The notes: generated by a model not told the origin, from the sequence alone. 64,000 nucleotides of DNA from Bog-473 sp963719485 (GCA_963719485.1 OY970387.1:2232001-2296000); one strand, 5' to 3'. Counted from the stretch's first letter, positions 42,855 to 51,096 are shown. Translations and numbers: made by a program.

Positions 42855-43369
42855 GCGGGACGCCGGCACCCAGGCGCGAGAGGCCCGGAAGGATCCGCGT
42901 CGGTGGGCCACTTGCGAGGAGTGAAAACTTGTAGAGCCATGTCCCGAACCGCCAACTCGGTGGGCCACTTCTCTCGACCCCAGTGTGCCTGCGTTACCGG
43001 TTAGCCGCCCCTGGGTGACCGGTCGAACAAGCCCGCTACGGCTTTGGCGACCCCATAGAACATCAGTACTTTCGTCGGGCTGCGGGTCTCTAAGTTCGGT
43101 CTAGGTCCCCCGACTCACGGGTGTTGGTGGTGGTAGGAGTGCTCATCCTCGCCGATCTCGTTGCGGCTATCCCGGCGCACATCGCCGCACGCACCCACGC
43201 GCGGCCCTCGTACTGCGAACGGAGTGAAGGCCGAGACCTCGACAACCGCGACGAAGCCTTCGCGGGACGCCGCAGATTTGCCCCTGCTGCGGACTTCGGG
43301 CTCCCAACTCGAAGTCCGCAGGAGGGACTGTCTAGGAGGGGTCGTTCCAGGATGGACCATGCCACGGTC
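42855..43369. other. 515-bp gap with mobile-element and gene debris
   Basis: No intact gene. It holds a 13-bp direct repeat CGGTGGGCCACTT (42901-42913 and 42958-42970) like the multiple end repeats of IS21-type elements, and a short protein-like fragment at 43119-43214 described separately. The rest shows nothing I can name. Confidence 0.4.
43119..43214 (+). pseudogene. C-terminal fragment of an FtsX/MacB-type ABC permease
   Basis: The frame reads VLVVVGVLILADLVAAIPAH then IAARTHARPSY, which resembles the last membrane helix and the conserved (A)xxPxxxAARxRP end of FtsX-like permeases in actinobacteria. Nothing upstream in frame continues the domain. A small leftover from a deletion or insertion next to repeat copy 6. 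Confidence 0.4.
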
Positions 43370-43810
43370 GCAAGTCTGACGTGCCGGCGGAAGGCACCCC
43401 ACCGCGTCAGGGTCGAAGATGGCCTGTCGCTCGCCGAGGAACGTGATCTTCGTCAAGCGGGAGCGCCTTCGCCGTGCATTACGAAAGCCTGCAAATCGGA
43501 CGTGGCTACCGATCTGTGGACACGCCCCACGAGCTCTACCCGAGAGTGTCTTTACGTGTCTTTACAGTGCGGGAACCTGAGGGATGATGATGGAACCTGA
43601 GGGATGATGAGGGAACCTGAGGGGATCGAAACACCGCTACCAGGAAAATCCTCGGAAAGGACCTGGTCAAAAGGTTGAGAAACGTACTTTCGCCATGTAG
43701 GGGGCCGAGGGTTCGAGTCCCCTCAGCTCCACCAAAGGCCCAGGTCAGAGGGCAAAAGTGGGTGCCCCCAAGGTCACATCCTCGTCAACGTGACCTTACG
43801 TGACCTGAGA
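43370..43810 (+). repeat. tRNA/tmRNA-tail repeat element, copy 6
   Basis: Shared blocks: GGGTCGAAGATGGCCTG and GAGGAACGTGATCTTCGTC near 43408-43456; tandem arms GTGTCTTTACGTGTCTTTAC at 43546-43565; a local duplication of GGAACCTGAGGGATGATGA; hairpin starting ACCAGGAAAATCC; tail GAGGGTTCGAGTCCCCT-CAGCTCC-ACCA at 43707-43734, whose CAGCTCCACCA end is like that of many tmRNAs; then AAAGGCCCAGGTCAGAGGGC. Past it, ACGTGACCTTACGTGACCT (43788-43806) repeats the arm motif on the right side. Confidence 0.72.
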
Positions 43811-43887
43811 TCCGCCGCCTGGGCGGCGGCCAGTCCAATCAACACTGAGATCCCCGCAGGCATCGTCGATTGAAAGGCAGTCAACCC

Positions 43888-44490
43888 ATGCGATCCGACA
43901 TCAGACCAGGCGGCGTGTTCCCCGACTACTCGTTGCCGGATCACACCAACATCGTTCGCTCACTCAGTGAGCTCCAAGGTGACGATCCGATGATCCTCAC
44001 ACTGGCGCGAGGCAATTACTGTCCGAAGGAACACCAACAGCACCTGGAGCTCGCAGCGAACTATTCGAAAATCGCTGTCGCCTATACCCAGGTCGTCACC
44101 ATCGCCACCGATGACCACCACACCCTGCAGGAGTTCCGGGGTTCAGTCGGCGCCCAATGGACCTTTCTCTCGGACCCAGCTCGGACGATCCAAAAGGACC
44201 TCGACATCCAGGAATACACCGATCCCGAGCACGATCCGATGATTCCCCACACGCTGGTGTTCAAGCCTGGACTTCTCATTCACAGCGTCTACAACGGCTA
44301 CTGGTTCTGGGGACGCCCGTCGTTCTACGACCTGTGGTCCGACTTGTGCGCTGCGTCGAGCGAGATCCGCCCCGACTGGGACCTGAGCAAATCGGGATTG
44401 CGCGAGGCCTGGGATGCAGGCGATTACTCGAGCTTTCACGGTTGGAACAAACGGTCCGCCACGTCGATGCCCACATCGTATGAGTCCTAG
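43888..44490 (+). CDS. Redoxin-domain protein (paralogue A, peroxidatic Cys present)
   Basis: 200 residues from ATG 43888; a TTG at 43870 in the same frame is less likely because GAAAGGCAG serves as ribosome site for 43888. SDIRPGGVFPDYSLPDHTN opens an AhpC/TSA-like fold; LTLARGNYCPKEHQQHLELA has Cys45 in the peroxidatic place; WTFLSDPARTIQKDLDIQEY and MIPHTLVFKPGLLIHSVYNG are further shared blocks. A close paralogue lies at 47779 in which Cys45 is Asp. Function is unassigned; probably a thiol peroxidase-like protein. Confidence 0.8.
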   Translation: MRSDIRPGGVFPDYSLPDHTNIVRSLSELQGDDPMILTLARGNYCPKEHQQHLELAANYSKIAVAYTQVVTIATDDHHTLQEFRGSVGAQWTFLSDPARTIQKDLDIQEYTDPEHDPMIPHTLVFKPGLLIHSVYNGYWFWGRPSFYDLWSDLCAASSEIRPDWDLSKSGLREAWDAGDYSSFHGWNKRSATSMPTSYES

Positions 44491-44544
44491 AAGAACATGG
44501 ATCTGTCCGTGTTGGGGTGGAGGGCGGCCTGCATCGGAGAGTAG

Positions 44545-45504
44545 GTGGCAGTAGTGCGAACGCCGGTCTGCGACCTGCTCGGGATTGAACAACCGATTGT
44601 CTTGGCGGCGATGGTGGCGGTGCCCGAACTGGCGGCAGCGGTGTCGAATGCCGGTGGGCTCGGCATGGTGACGCTGACATGGTCCGATCCGGCAGGAGAC
44701 GTGGTCCGCGAGACGGCGGCGCTCACCGATCGTCCGTTCTGCGGCAATCTGGTTCTCACTTCCGATCAGCACCGTCGCCTCGATGAAGCACTCGAGGCCG
44801 GTTTGCGGATCGTGTCACTGTTTCTGGGAGATCCCGCCGGCTACATCGAGCGGGTCCACGATGCGGGCGGACTCGTTCTGTGTACGGTCGGAAGCGCAGA
44901 GGAGGCCCGGCGGGCGGTCGCCAGAGGCGTTGATGTCATCGTGGCGCAAGGTTGGGAGGCTGGGGGGCACGTGGGGAGTCAGATTGCGACGCTCCCCTTG
45001 GTGCCCGCCGTCGTGGACGCAGTGGCGCCGGTGCCAGTGATCGCGGCCGGTGGGATCGGGGACGCTCGCGGCGTGGCCGCCGTCCTCGCCCTGGGCGCTC
45101 AGGCGGCGTGGGTGGGTACCCAGTTTCTGCTTGCCCAGGAGATGCCCATCCACCAGCAGTACCGCACTCGCCTGATCAACGCGGTCGAGACCGACGCGGA
45201 GTGGTACCCCGACCTCTACGACGTCGACTGGCCGAACTCGCCACACCGAGCGCTCCGCAACTCGACGGCCGAGATGTGGGAGGCCGCGGGGCGGCCGCGT
45301 TTGGAGAGTCGGCCCGGAGTGGGCGATGTCATCGCGCACTTCGCTTCGGGCGAAGCAATTGTCCGCTACGAGCCGGCGCCGCCGATGGTTGGCACCACCG
45401 GTGACATTGAAGCGCTCTCCATGTGGGCAGGACAGAGCGTCGCGCTCGCCAGTCAGCCACGACCAGCGGCGGAGATCGTGGCTGAGCTCGTCTCTCGTTT
45501 GTGA
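44545..45504 (+). CDS. Nitronate monooxygenase / 2-nitropropane dioxygenase-like protein
   Basis: 319 residues, FMN-binding TIM-barrel. CDLLGIEQPIVLAAMVAVPE at the N-terminus, DVIVAQGWEAGGHVGSQIAT with the catalytic His region, and VIAAGGIGDARGVAAVLALG for the phosphate of FMN. GTG 44545 with GGAGAGTA upstream. Members oxidise nitronates such as propionate 3-nitronate or serve as other flavin oxygenases. It lies between the two redoxin paralogues. Confidence 0.88.
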   Translation: MAVVRTPVCDLLGIEQPIVLAAMVAVPELAAAVSNAGGLGMVTLTWSDPAGDVVRETAALTDRPFCGNLVLTSDQHRRLDEALEAGLRIVSLFLGDPAGYIERVHDAGGLVLCTVGSAEEARRAVARGVDVIVAQGWEAGGHVGSQIATLPLVPAVVDAVAPVPVIAAGGIGDARGVAAVLALGAQAAWVGTQFLLAQEMPIHQQYRTRLINAVETDAEWYPDLYDVDWPNSPHRALRNSTAEMWEAAGRPRLESRPGVGDVIAHFASGEAIVRYEPAPPMVGTTGDIEALSMWAGQSVALASQPRPAAEIVAELVSRL

Positions 45505-45829
45505 GCCAGGCCGGCCGGCGGCGGCGACGATGGAAGACTTGAGAGAGAGTCGTCATCGATCCTCCCTTTGAATTCTCTATCAAGTTCCTAGCGCGTTGCC
45601 GACCGACTTCTGAAACTGATGCCGGACGAACGCAAGGCCGGCGCAAACGGTTTCGCACCGCCCGCCAACCCCTAGCCCGTCCGAGTCGGTCGGGCTAGCT
45701 TCGCTGAGCATGCCAGTCCGACAGCCGACAGCCGATAGCCCATCTCCAGTCGCAGTTGGGCGGATCTGATCTGATGCTCATCGGCGAAACCAGATCGGAT
45801 CTTGCGTATCCGCGAGCGGAGGAGTTCAC
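45505..45829. other. 325-bp gap with hairpin, no gene
   Basis: Contains the inverted repeat at 45672-45698, short repeats of CCGACAG near 45718-45735, and the GGAGGAG ribosome site for the GH15 gene. No frame resembles a protein. Confidence 0.4.
45672..45698 (+). terminator. Hairpin, possible terminator of the nitronate monooxygenase gene
   Basis: CTAGCCCG (45672-45679) and CGGGCTAG (45691-45698) form a perfect 8-bp stem with an 11-base loop. Only a short CTTCG tail follows, so it may be a weak terminator or an mRNA-stabilising element. Confidence 0.4.
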
Positions 45830-47719
45830 GTGACCACGACCCCCATAGCTGACTATGCGCTCCTGTCGGATCGGCACAGCGCTGCGCTGGTCAGTCGGGG
45901 CGGGTCGATCGACTGGCTCTGCTTCCCACGGTTCGACAGCCCCTCGACCTTCGGTCGCCTCCTCGACGAGAGAGCTGGGCACTGGTTCTTCGGGGCTACC
46001 GACGCGACGGAAGTCAGCAGGCGCTACCTGGACCTCACCATGGTGTTGGAGACCACGCTGCGCACACCGACCGGTTCGGTCACGATCACCGACGCACTTG
46101 CCATGGGCTCTGGCAACCGGGGACACGAGCTCGGCAAGGGAGCGCCTCACGTTCTCCTGCGGCGCGCCACGTGTACGGAGGGACGGGTCGACCTGTCCCT
46201 GGAGTACGTTCCGCGCCCCGATTACGGGTTGAAACATCCATCGCTCGACGCGGTCGACGGTGGTATCACGGGGTCAGGGAGCGCTGACGGGCTGGTGCTC
46301 TCGACGTCCGTGGCCCTCACGCTCGACCAGGACCGCGGCGCGGCCTCGGGCCGGTTCCAGCTTGCCCAAGGGGAAAGCATGGGCTTCGCCCTGCATCACG
46401 GGAACCAGGCTGAGGGCAGTTCGGCGAGGGTCTGGAGCCCGTCGGAAATAGGCACCCGGGTCGAGGACACCGTGGCGGGTTGGGAGTCGTGGTCTGAGCT
46501 CCACCAGGCCTACGTGGGTCCGTGGCGAGACATGGTGCACCACAGCGGCCGGGTGCTCCAGTCACTCTCCTTTGCACCTACCGGCGCCATCTGCGCGGCG
46601 GCGACTACGTCGTTGCCCGAGGTTGTGGGCGGCTCCCGGAACTGGGATTACCGCTATGCCTGGGTCCGGGACGCTTCCTTCACGATCCAGGCCCTTTGGG
46701 TGGCGGCGTGTCCCGACGAAGCCAACCAGTTCTTCGATTACGTCTCCTCGTCCGCGGCTGGCTCACTCGACCGCGGTGGTGCCTTGCAAATCATGTTCGG
46801 CGTCGGCGGTGAACGGGACCTGACCGAGCGGGAGCTGCCGCAGCTGGAGGGCTGGCGGCGCTCGGCGCCGGTCCGGGTGGGCAACGCGGCCTGGAAACAA
46901 CGCCAGCTCGACGTCTACGGCGAGTTGCTCAGCGCGGTGTACCGCATGTCTGACCACCTGTTCGACGACACCCACCGGGTCGGGCCACTGTCCGACTCGG
47001 GCAAGTGGGAGACGCCCACCGACCTGGCACCAGCCACACGAAAGTTCCTCGTGCAGCTGGCCGACACCGCCGCCCGCCGTTGGCAAGAGAAGGACCAAGG
47101 AATCTGGGAGATCCGGGGAGAGCCGCGTGATTTCTTGTATTCCAAGCTGATGTGCTGGGTGGCCCTCGACCGAGCGGTGATCCTGGCTGACCGTCTCAAC
47201 GCCTCCTCTCGAACCGGGTCATGGACGCAGACGCGGGACCAGATCCATGAGGCGATCTTGACCAAAGGCTGGAGTGACCGGGCCAAGGCCTTCACCCAGA
47301 CCTTTGGCTCGGACGAGCTTGACGCCTCCAGCCTTATGGTGTCCCTGGTGGGATTTCTCCCGGCGGACGATCCGAGGGTGCTGGCCACGGTCGACGCGAT
47401 CGAGGAGGGGCTCACCGACCAGCGGGGATTGGTCTATCGCTATCGATCCCGCGACGGCCTCGAAGGTGAGGAGGGTGCCTTCCTTTTGTGCACGTTCTGG
47501 CTGGCCCAGGCCCTGGCCGAGACAGGCCAGCCGGTTCGGGCCCGAGCCGTTTTCGAGCGTGCCGCCGCCTTTGTCAACGAGGTCGGCCTGCTGGCCGAGG
47601 AGGTCGATCCAGTGAGCGGGGAGCTCCTTGGCAACTTCCCGCAGGCGTTCAGCCATATCGGGCTCGTCAACGCGGCCTGGGCAATTTCTGAGAGCGAGCG
47701 ACAGGCGCAACCGACTTGA
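45830..47719 (+). CDS. GH15-family glucoamylase / trehalase-like glycosidase
   Basis: 629 residues. YALLSDRHSAALVSRGGSID with WLCFPRFDSPSTFGRLLD is the N-terminal beta-sandwich signature; VGGSRNWDYRYAWVRDASFT and EIRGEPRDFLYSKLMCWVAL are catalytic (alpha/alpha)6-barrel motifs, the first including a probable acid Glu/Asp region; LEGEEGAFLLCTFWLAQALA holds the conserved EEGAF. No signal peptide, so intracellular. Actinobacterial members hydrolyse trehalose or alpha-glucans. GTG 45830 follows GCGGAGGAGTTCAC. The redoxin paralogue B starts 60 bp after the stop. Confidence 0.9.
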   Translation: MTTTPIADYALLSDRHSAALVSRGGSIDWLCFPRFDSPSTFGRLLDERAGHWFFGATDATEVSRRYLDLTMVLETTLRTPTGSVTITDALAMGSGNRGHELGKGAPHVLLRRATCTEGRVDLSLEYVPRPDYGLKHPSLDAVDGGITGSGSADGLVLSTSVALTLDQDRGAASGRFQLAQGESMGFALHHGNQAEGSSARVWSPSEIGTRVEDTVAGWESWSELHQAYVGPWRDMVHHSGRVLQSLSFAPTGAICAAATTSLPEVVGGSRNWDYRYAWVRDASFTIQALWVAACPDEANQFFDYVSSSAAGSLDRGGALQIMFGVGGERDLTERELPQLEGWRRSAPVRVGNAAWKQRQLDVYGELLSAVYRMSDHLFDDTHRVGPLSDSGKWETPTDLAPATRKFLVQLADTAARRWQEKDQGIWEIRGEPRDFLYSKLMCWVALDRAVILADRLNASSRTGSWTQTRDQIHEAILTKGWSDRAKAFTQTFGSDELDASSLMVSLVGFLPADDPRVLATVDAIEEGLTDQRGLVYRYRSRDGLEGEEGAFLLCTFWLAQALAETGQPVRARAVFERAAAFVNEVGLLAEEVDPVSGELLGNFPQAFSHIGLVNAAWAISESERQAQPT

Positions 47720-47778
47720 ACATCTGCTGGACTCCCCGTGGGATCTTTGGGCCAGACCCTTTCGTGTTTGGAGGCCAC

Positions 47779-48393
47779 ATGCGCAGCGACATCCGTGAAG
47801 GCGAGACATTTCCCGACTACGAGCTCGCCGATCAATCCGGCCGGCGGCGGTCCCTGTCGGAGCTCCAGGGGGGCAACCCGATGGTGCTCCATCTGTCCCG
47901 TGGAGGCTTCGATCCCAAAGAGCATCAGTTCGTAGGGACATTGGTCGACATGTATCCCGAGTTCAGAAATGCTTACACGCGTTTGGCCCTCATCTCGACC
48001 GACAATCAGCTGAACATCAATGAGTTCAGGGACGCGCTGGGCGCAACGTGGCCGTTCCTGTCGGACCCGGATCGGCTCGTTCAGAAGGATCTGGACATCA
48101 AAGAGTTCACGGATGAGCCGCACGATCCGATGATCCCCCACACGTTCGTCCTCGAGCCCGGACTCAAGATCTTCAAGATCTACAACGGATACTGGTACTG
48201 GGGCCGGCCCACCATGGCAGAGCTTCACGTAGATCTGAGGGGCGTGTTCAAGAAAATTCGGCCCGACTTCGACTTGGCGGCTCCGGGGTTGAGGGAGGCG
48301 TGGGAACGAGGAGACCGCGATCAATTTCTCGTCGACACGTTGGAGGAGCCGATCCGGTACACCGAGGGCAAGAGCATCGGTATCAAACGCTGA
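47779..48393 (+). CDS. Redoxin-like protein (paralogue B) without any cysteine
   Basis: 204 residues from ATG 47779. Aligns along its length with paralogue A at 43888 (SDIREGETFPDYELADQSG; WPFLSDPDRLVQKDLDIKEF; MIPHTFVLEPGLKIFKIYNG; GYWYWGRP). At the peroxidatic position the sequence is SRGGFDPKEHQF, i.e. Asp45 for Cys, and the whole chain has no Cys at all, so thiol peroxidase chemistry is excluded. The His/Glu pair after it (PKEH) is kept. It could be a structural, regulatory or ligand-binding member. Upstream frame to 47716 is not needed. Confidence 0.8.
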   Translation: MRSDIREGETFPDYELADQSGRRRSLSELQGGNPMVLHLSRGGFDPKEHQFVGTLVDMYPEFRNAYTRLALISTDNQLNINEFRDALGATWPFLSDPDRLVQKDLDIKEFTDEPHDPMIPHTFVLEPGLKIFKIYNGYWYWGRPTMAELHVDLRGVFKKIRPDFDLAAPGLREAWERGDRDQFLVDTLEEPIRYTEGKSIGIKR

Positions 48394-48406
48394 CCGTTGG
48401 GGGGGC

Positions 48407-48425
48407 CGGGGGCGACCGTCCCCCG
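48407..48425 (+). terminator. GC hairpin after redoxin paralogue B
   Basis: CGGGGG-CGACCGT-CCCCCG forms a 6-bp stem 14 bp after the stop codon, followed by CTTGGGTTCT. Weak on its own but well placed for termination. Confidence 0.4.
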
Positions 48426-48613
48426 CTTGGGTTCTCGACCATCGGAACTCGAGCTGCTCGCGGGCCGGGCGGAATGGATGCGGCGTGCACCCGTGCATCG
48501 CCATTCGACCCGCACGCTGGAACGACGTCGAACGCCGGGTGCGAGTGGTGTTTCAGGTGCAAGGCGTTCGCCCGGGTGCGACAATCCTTTCGGGACCAGA
48601 CAAGGAGAGCCGG

Positions 48614-48757
48614 ATGAGCACCGTCGATGGACAGAGCGGCGCCGAGTCGGCCCACGCTGAGCACGAAAAGCCCATCGGCCGGGCCGATTCGGACTGGCCC
48701 AACTGGTACGCCGAGTACAAGGTGCGCGAACAGAGCGACCGGGAGGTTCCTGTATGA
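48614..48757 (+). CDS. Small protein (47 aa) with WPNWYAEY motif, coupled to flavoprotein gene
   Basis: ATG 48614 after AAGGAGAGCCGG. The sequence is acidic/polar at first and ends RADSDWPNWYAEYKVREQ. The W-P-x-W-Y-A-x-Y block is one that I recall in short actinobacterial proteins or tails, without a known function. The stop overlaps the start of the next gene by four bases (ATGA), so they are translated together. It might be a partner of the flavoprotein or of the VOC proteins downstream. Confidence 0.6.
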   Translation: MSTVDGQSGAESAHAEHEKPIGRADSDWPNWYAEYKVREQSDREVPV

Positions 48758-50127
48758 GTGATTTCGACGTGATCGTGCTGGGCGGCGGTGCGCCCGGCGA
48801 ACACTGCGCCGCGGCCATCGCCGCGCGTGGGCTTCGGGTCGCCGTCGTCGAGCGGGAGCTGGTCGGCGGCGAGTGCTCCTACTGGGCGTGCATCCCGTCC
48901 AAGTCCCTCTTGCGTCCGGGGGAGGCGGTCCAGGGCGCCCGCGACGTCGGCGCCAGCGCCGAGGTGAACGTGCAGGCGTCGCTGGACTGGCGGGACTACA
49001 TGGTGTCCGGCTACTCGGATGCGGGACAGGAGAAATGGCTGGCGGATCGGGGCATCGCGCTGGTCCGGGGCGTGGGCCGGCTCGCCGGGCCGGGCGCGGT
49101 CGAAGTGGACGGCACTCGCCACACGGCGGAGCACGTCGTCGTCGCGACGGGAGCGGCTCCCTTCGTGCCACCCATTCCGGGGCTCGACGGCCTGGTCGGC
49201 GTGTGGGGCACGCGCGAAGCGACGGCCATGAAGACGATTCCCGGCCGCCTCATCGTGCTCGGCGGTGGCTCGGCCGGTGTCGAGATCGCACAGGTGGTAC
49301 AGCGGCTCGGTGGTCAGGCCGTGGTCGTCGAGGGCGCCGATCGGCTGATCCCACGAGAGCCGGCCCCCCTGGGCGTGGCCCTGACCGAGGCACTGCGGCG
49401 GGACGGGATCGAGATGCACCTCGGAGTGCAGGCCGCGGAGGCCTCGAGCGACGGCGGCCAGTACGTCCTGAGGCTCTCGGACGGGACCTCGGTACAAGGA
49501 GAGCGACTGCTCGTGGCGACCGGCCGCCGTCCCCGTGTCGAAGGGATCGGGCTCGAGACGGTCGGCATCGAGGCAAACCCACACGGTGTCGTGGTGGACG
49601 AGTTCCTGCGTGCCGGCGACAACATTTGGGCCATTGGGGATGTCAACGGGATCTGGCCCCTGACACACGTCGGCGAATACGAGGGAGACGTTGTGGCGGC
49701 GAACATCGCCGGAGAGAGCCACCCGACGAACTACGAAGCCGTGCCGCGCGTCACGTACACCGATCCGCAGGCGGCCGCCGTCGGTGCCGCGGAGGCACCC
49801 TACAGCAGCACAACGCTCCTGAAGGACGTGTCCAAGACCGCGACGTACAGCCACGAGTACGCCCAGTCGAACGGATTCTTGACCCTGCTCAGCGACGGCG
49901 CCCGGTTGACCGGCGCGTACGCCCTCGGACCCGAGGCCGGCGAGTGGCTCCAGCAGGCGACGCTCGCCATACGCGCCCGCGTTCCGTTGGAGGTGTTGAG
50001 CGACGTCATCCAGCCGTTCCCGAGTTTCTCGACCATCTTCGATTCGGCTTTCAAAACGCTTCGAATGGAGATCGCCAAAATGCCGCCTCCTTTGCAGCCC
50101 ATGCAAGCGCAGATGGCACGGCTCTGA
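48754..50127 (+). CDS. Pyridine nucleotide-disulfide oxidoreductase family flavoprotein
   Basis: 457 residues. IVLGGGAPGEHCAAAIAARG binds FAD; GGECSYWACIPSKSLLRPGE is the redox-active C-x4-C helix; LIVLGGGSAGVEIAQVVQRL is the NAD(P)H motif; DNIWAIGDVNGIWPLTHVGE the second FAD motif. In the C-terminal dimerisation domain the region that normally gives the HPTxxE dyad of lipoamide dehydrogenase/glutathione reductase reads QPFPSFSTIFDSA, so the His is missing. It is therefore not a standard disulfide reductase; mercuric-reductase-like or quinone-reductase-like roles are possible. Confidence 0.85.
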   Translation: MSDFDVIVLGGGAPGEHCAAAIAARGLRVAVVERELVGGECSYWACIPSKSLLRPGEAVQGARDVGASAEVNVQASLDWRDYMVSGYSDAGQEKWLADRGIALVRGVGRLAGPGAVEVDGTRHTAEHVVVATGAAPFVPPIPGLDGLVGVWGTREATAMKTIPGRLIVLGGGSAGVEIAQVVQRLGGQAVVVEGADRLIPREPAPLGVALTEALRRDGIEMHLGVQAAEASSDGGQYVLRLSDGTSVQGERLLVATGRRPRVEGIGLETVGIEANPHGVVVDEFLRAGDNIWAIGDVNGIWPLTHVGEYEGDVVAANIAGESHPTNYEAVPRVTYTDPQAAAVGAAEAPYSSTTLLKDVSKTATYSHEYAQSNGFLTLLSDGARLTGAYALGPEAGEWLQQATLAIRARVPLEVLSDVIQPFPSFSTIFDSAFKTLRMEIAKMPPPLQPMQAQMARL

Positions 50128-50153
50128 CCGTGGAAGATCATCGGAGGTAGCAG

Positions 50154-51068
50154 ATGGCCGAGGTCCCACCGCCCCAAGAGCAGATCCTGCTCACACACTT
50201 CATCGTGTCGGACGACGTCGAGCGCTCTCGGCGCTTCTACACCGAAGTCCTTGGTGGCCGGGTCGCCTTCTCGAGTCCCGGAGGGCCGACCAACGTCGCA
50301 CTGTCCAATAGTTGGATCGTCATCAATGCCGGCGGAGGCCCGACCGACGACAAGCCGGAGGTCACCCTGGAGACGCCCGGCGACCCGAATCGGGTGAGCA
50401 GCTTCGTCAACATCCGGGTCAAGGACATGGAGACGGTGTACTCCGAATGGAGCGCGCGTGGTGCTCAGTTCCTGACGCTCCCGAAGCAGCACCAGTACGA
50501 GATCCGTTGCTACATCCGTGATCCCGATGGTCACCTGATCGAAGTGGGGCAGACCACCGACCCACAGGGGGACTGGGTGCCCGATCACTGGCCATCGAGT
50601 GCGCCGCCCGGGGATGAGCTTCCAACGCCCCCAGAAGGAATCGTGCTGGCCCACTTCATCGTGTCGGACGATGTCGAGCGCTCTCGCCGCTTCTACACCG
50701 ATGTGCTCGGGGGCAGGGATGCGTTCTCCGGACCCGGAGGGCTCACGTATGTCCAACTGTCGAACAGTTGGATCATCACCAACGTCGGCGGAGGACCGAC
50801 CGACGACAAGCCGGAGGTCACCCTTCAGACGCCCGCCGATCCCAACCGGGTCAGCAGTTTCCTCAATATACGAGTGACGGACATGCAGGCTGTGTACAAC
50901 GAATGGAGCGCGCGCGGTGCGGAATTCCTGACGCCACCGAAGCAGCACCAGTACGAAATCCGTTGTTATATCCGCGATCCCGATGGTCATCTGATCGAAG
51001 TGGGACAAACGACGGATCCGGGGGGAGATTGGTTCCCCGATCGATGGCCATCGAGCAAGTCGGAGTGA
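50154..51068 (+). CDS. Tandem-duplicated VOC (glyoxalase/extradiol dioxygenase) family protein
   Basis: 304 residues made of two near-identical halves, about residues 12-150 and 163-301. Each has the VOC pattern: HFIVSDDVERSRRFYTxVLG, SNSWI, a PTDDKPEVTL loop, and RDPDGHLIEVGQTTDP carrying the metal-ligand Glu. By my hand alignment about 23 of 138 positions differ, so the duplication is recent. Metal-dependent enzyme or binding (resistance) protein; substrate unknown. ATG 50154 follows GGAGGTAGCAG. It belongs to a run 48.6-51.7 kb of tightly spaced genes. Confidence 0.87.
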   Translation: MAEVPPPQEQILLTHFIVSDDVERSRRFYTEVLGGRVAFSSPGGPTNVALSNSWIVINAGGGPTDDKPEVTLETPGDPNRVSSFVNIRVKDMETVYSEWSARGAQFLTLPKQHQYEIRCYIRDPDGHLIEVGQTTDPQGDWVPDHWPSSAPPGDELPTPPEGIVLAHFIVSDDVERSRRFYTDVLGGRDAFSGPGGLTYVQLSNSWIITNVGGGPTDDKPEVTLQTPADPNRVSSFLNIRVTDMQAVYNEWSARGAEFLTPPKQHQYEIRCYIRDPDGHLIEVGQTTDPGGDWFPDRWPSSKSE

Positions 51069-51096
51069 GCTTCCTGACGGGGAGCAGGTCTCCGTC

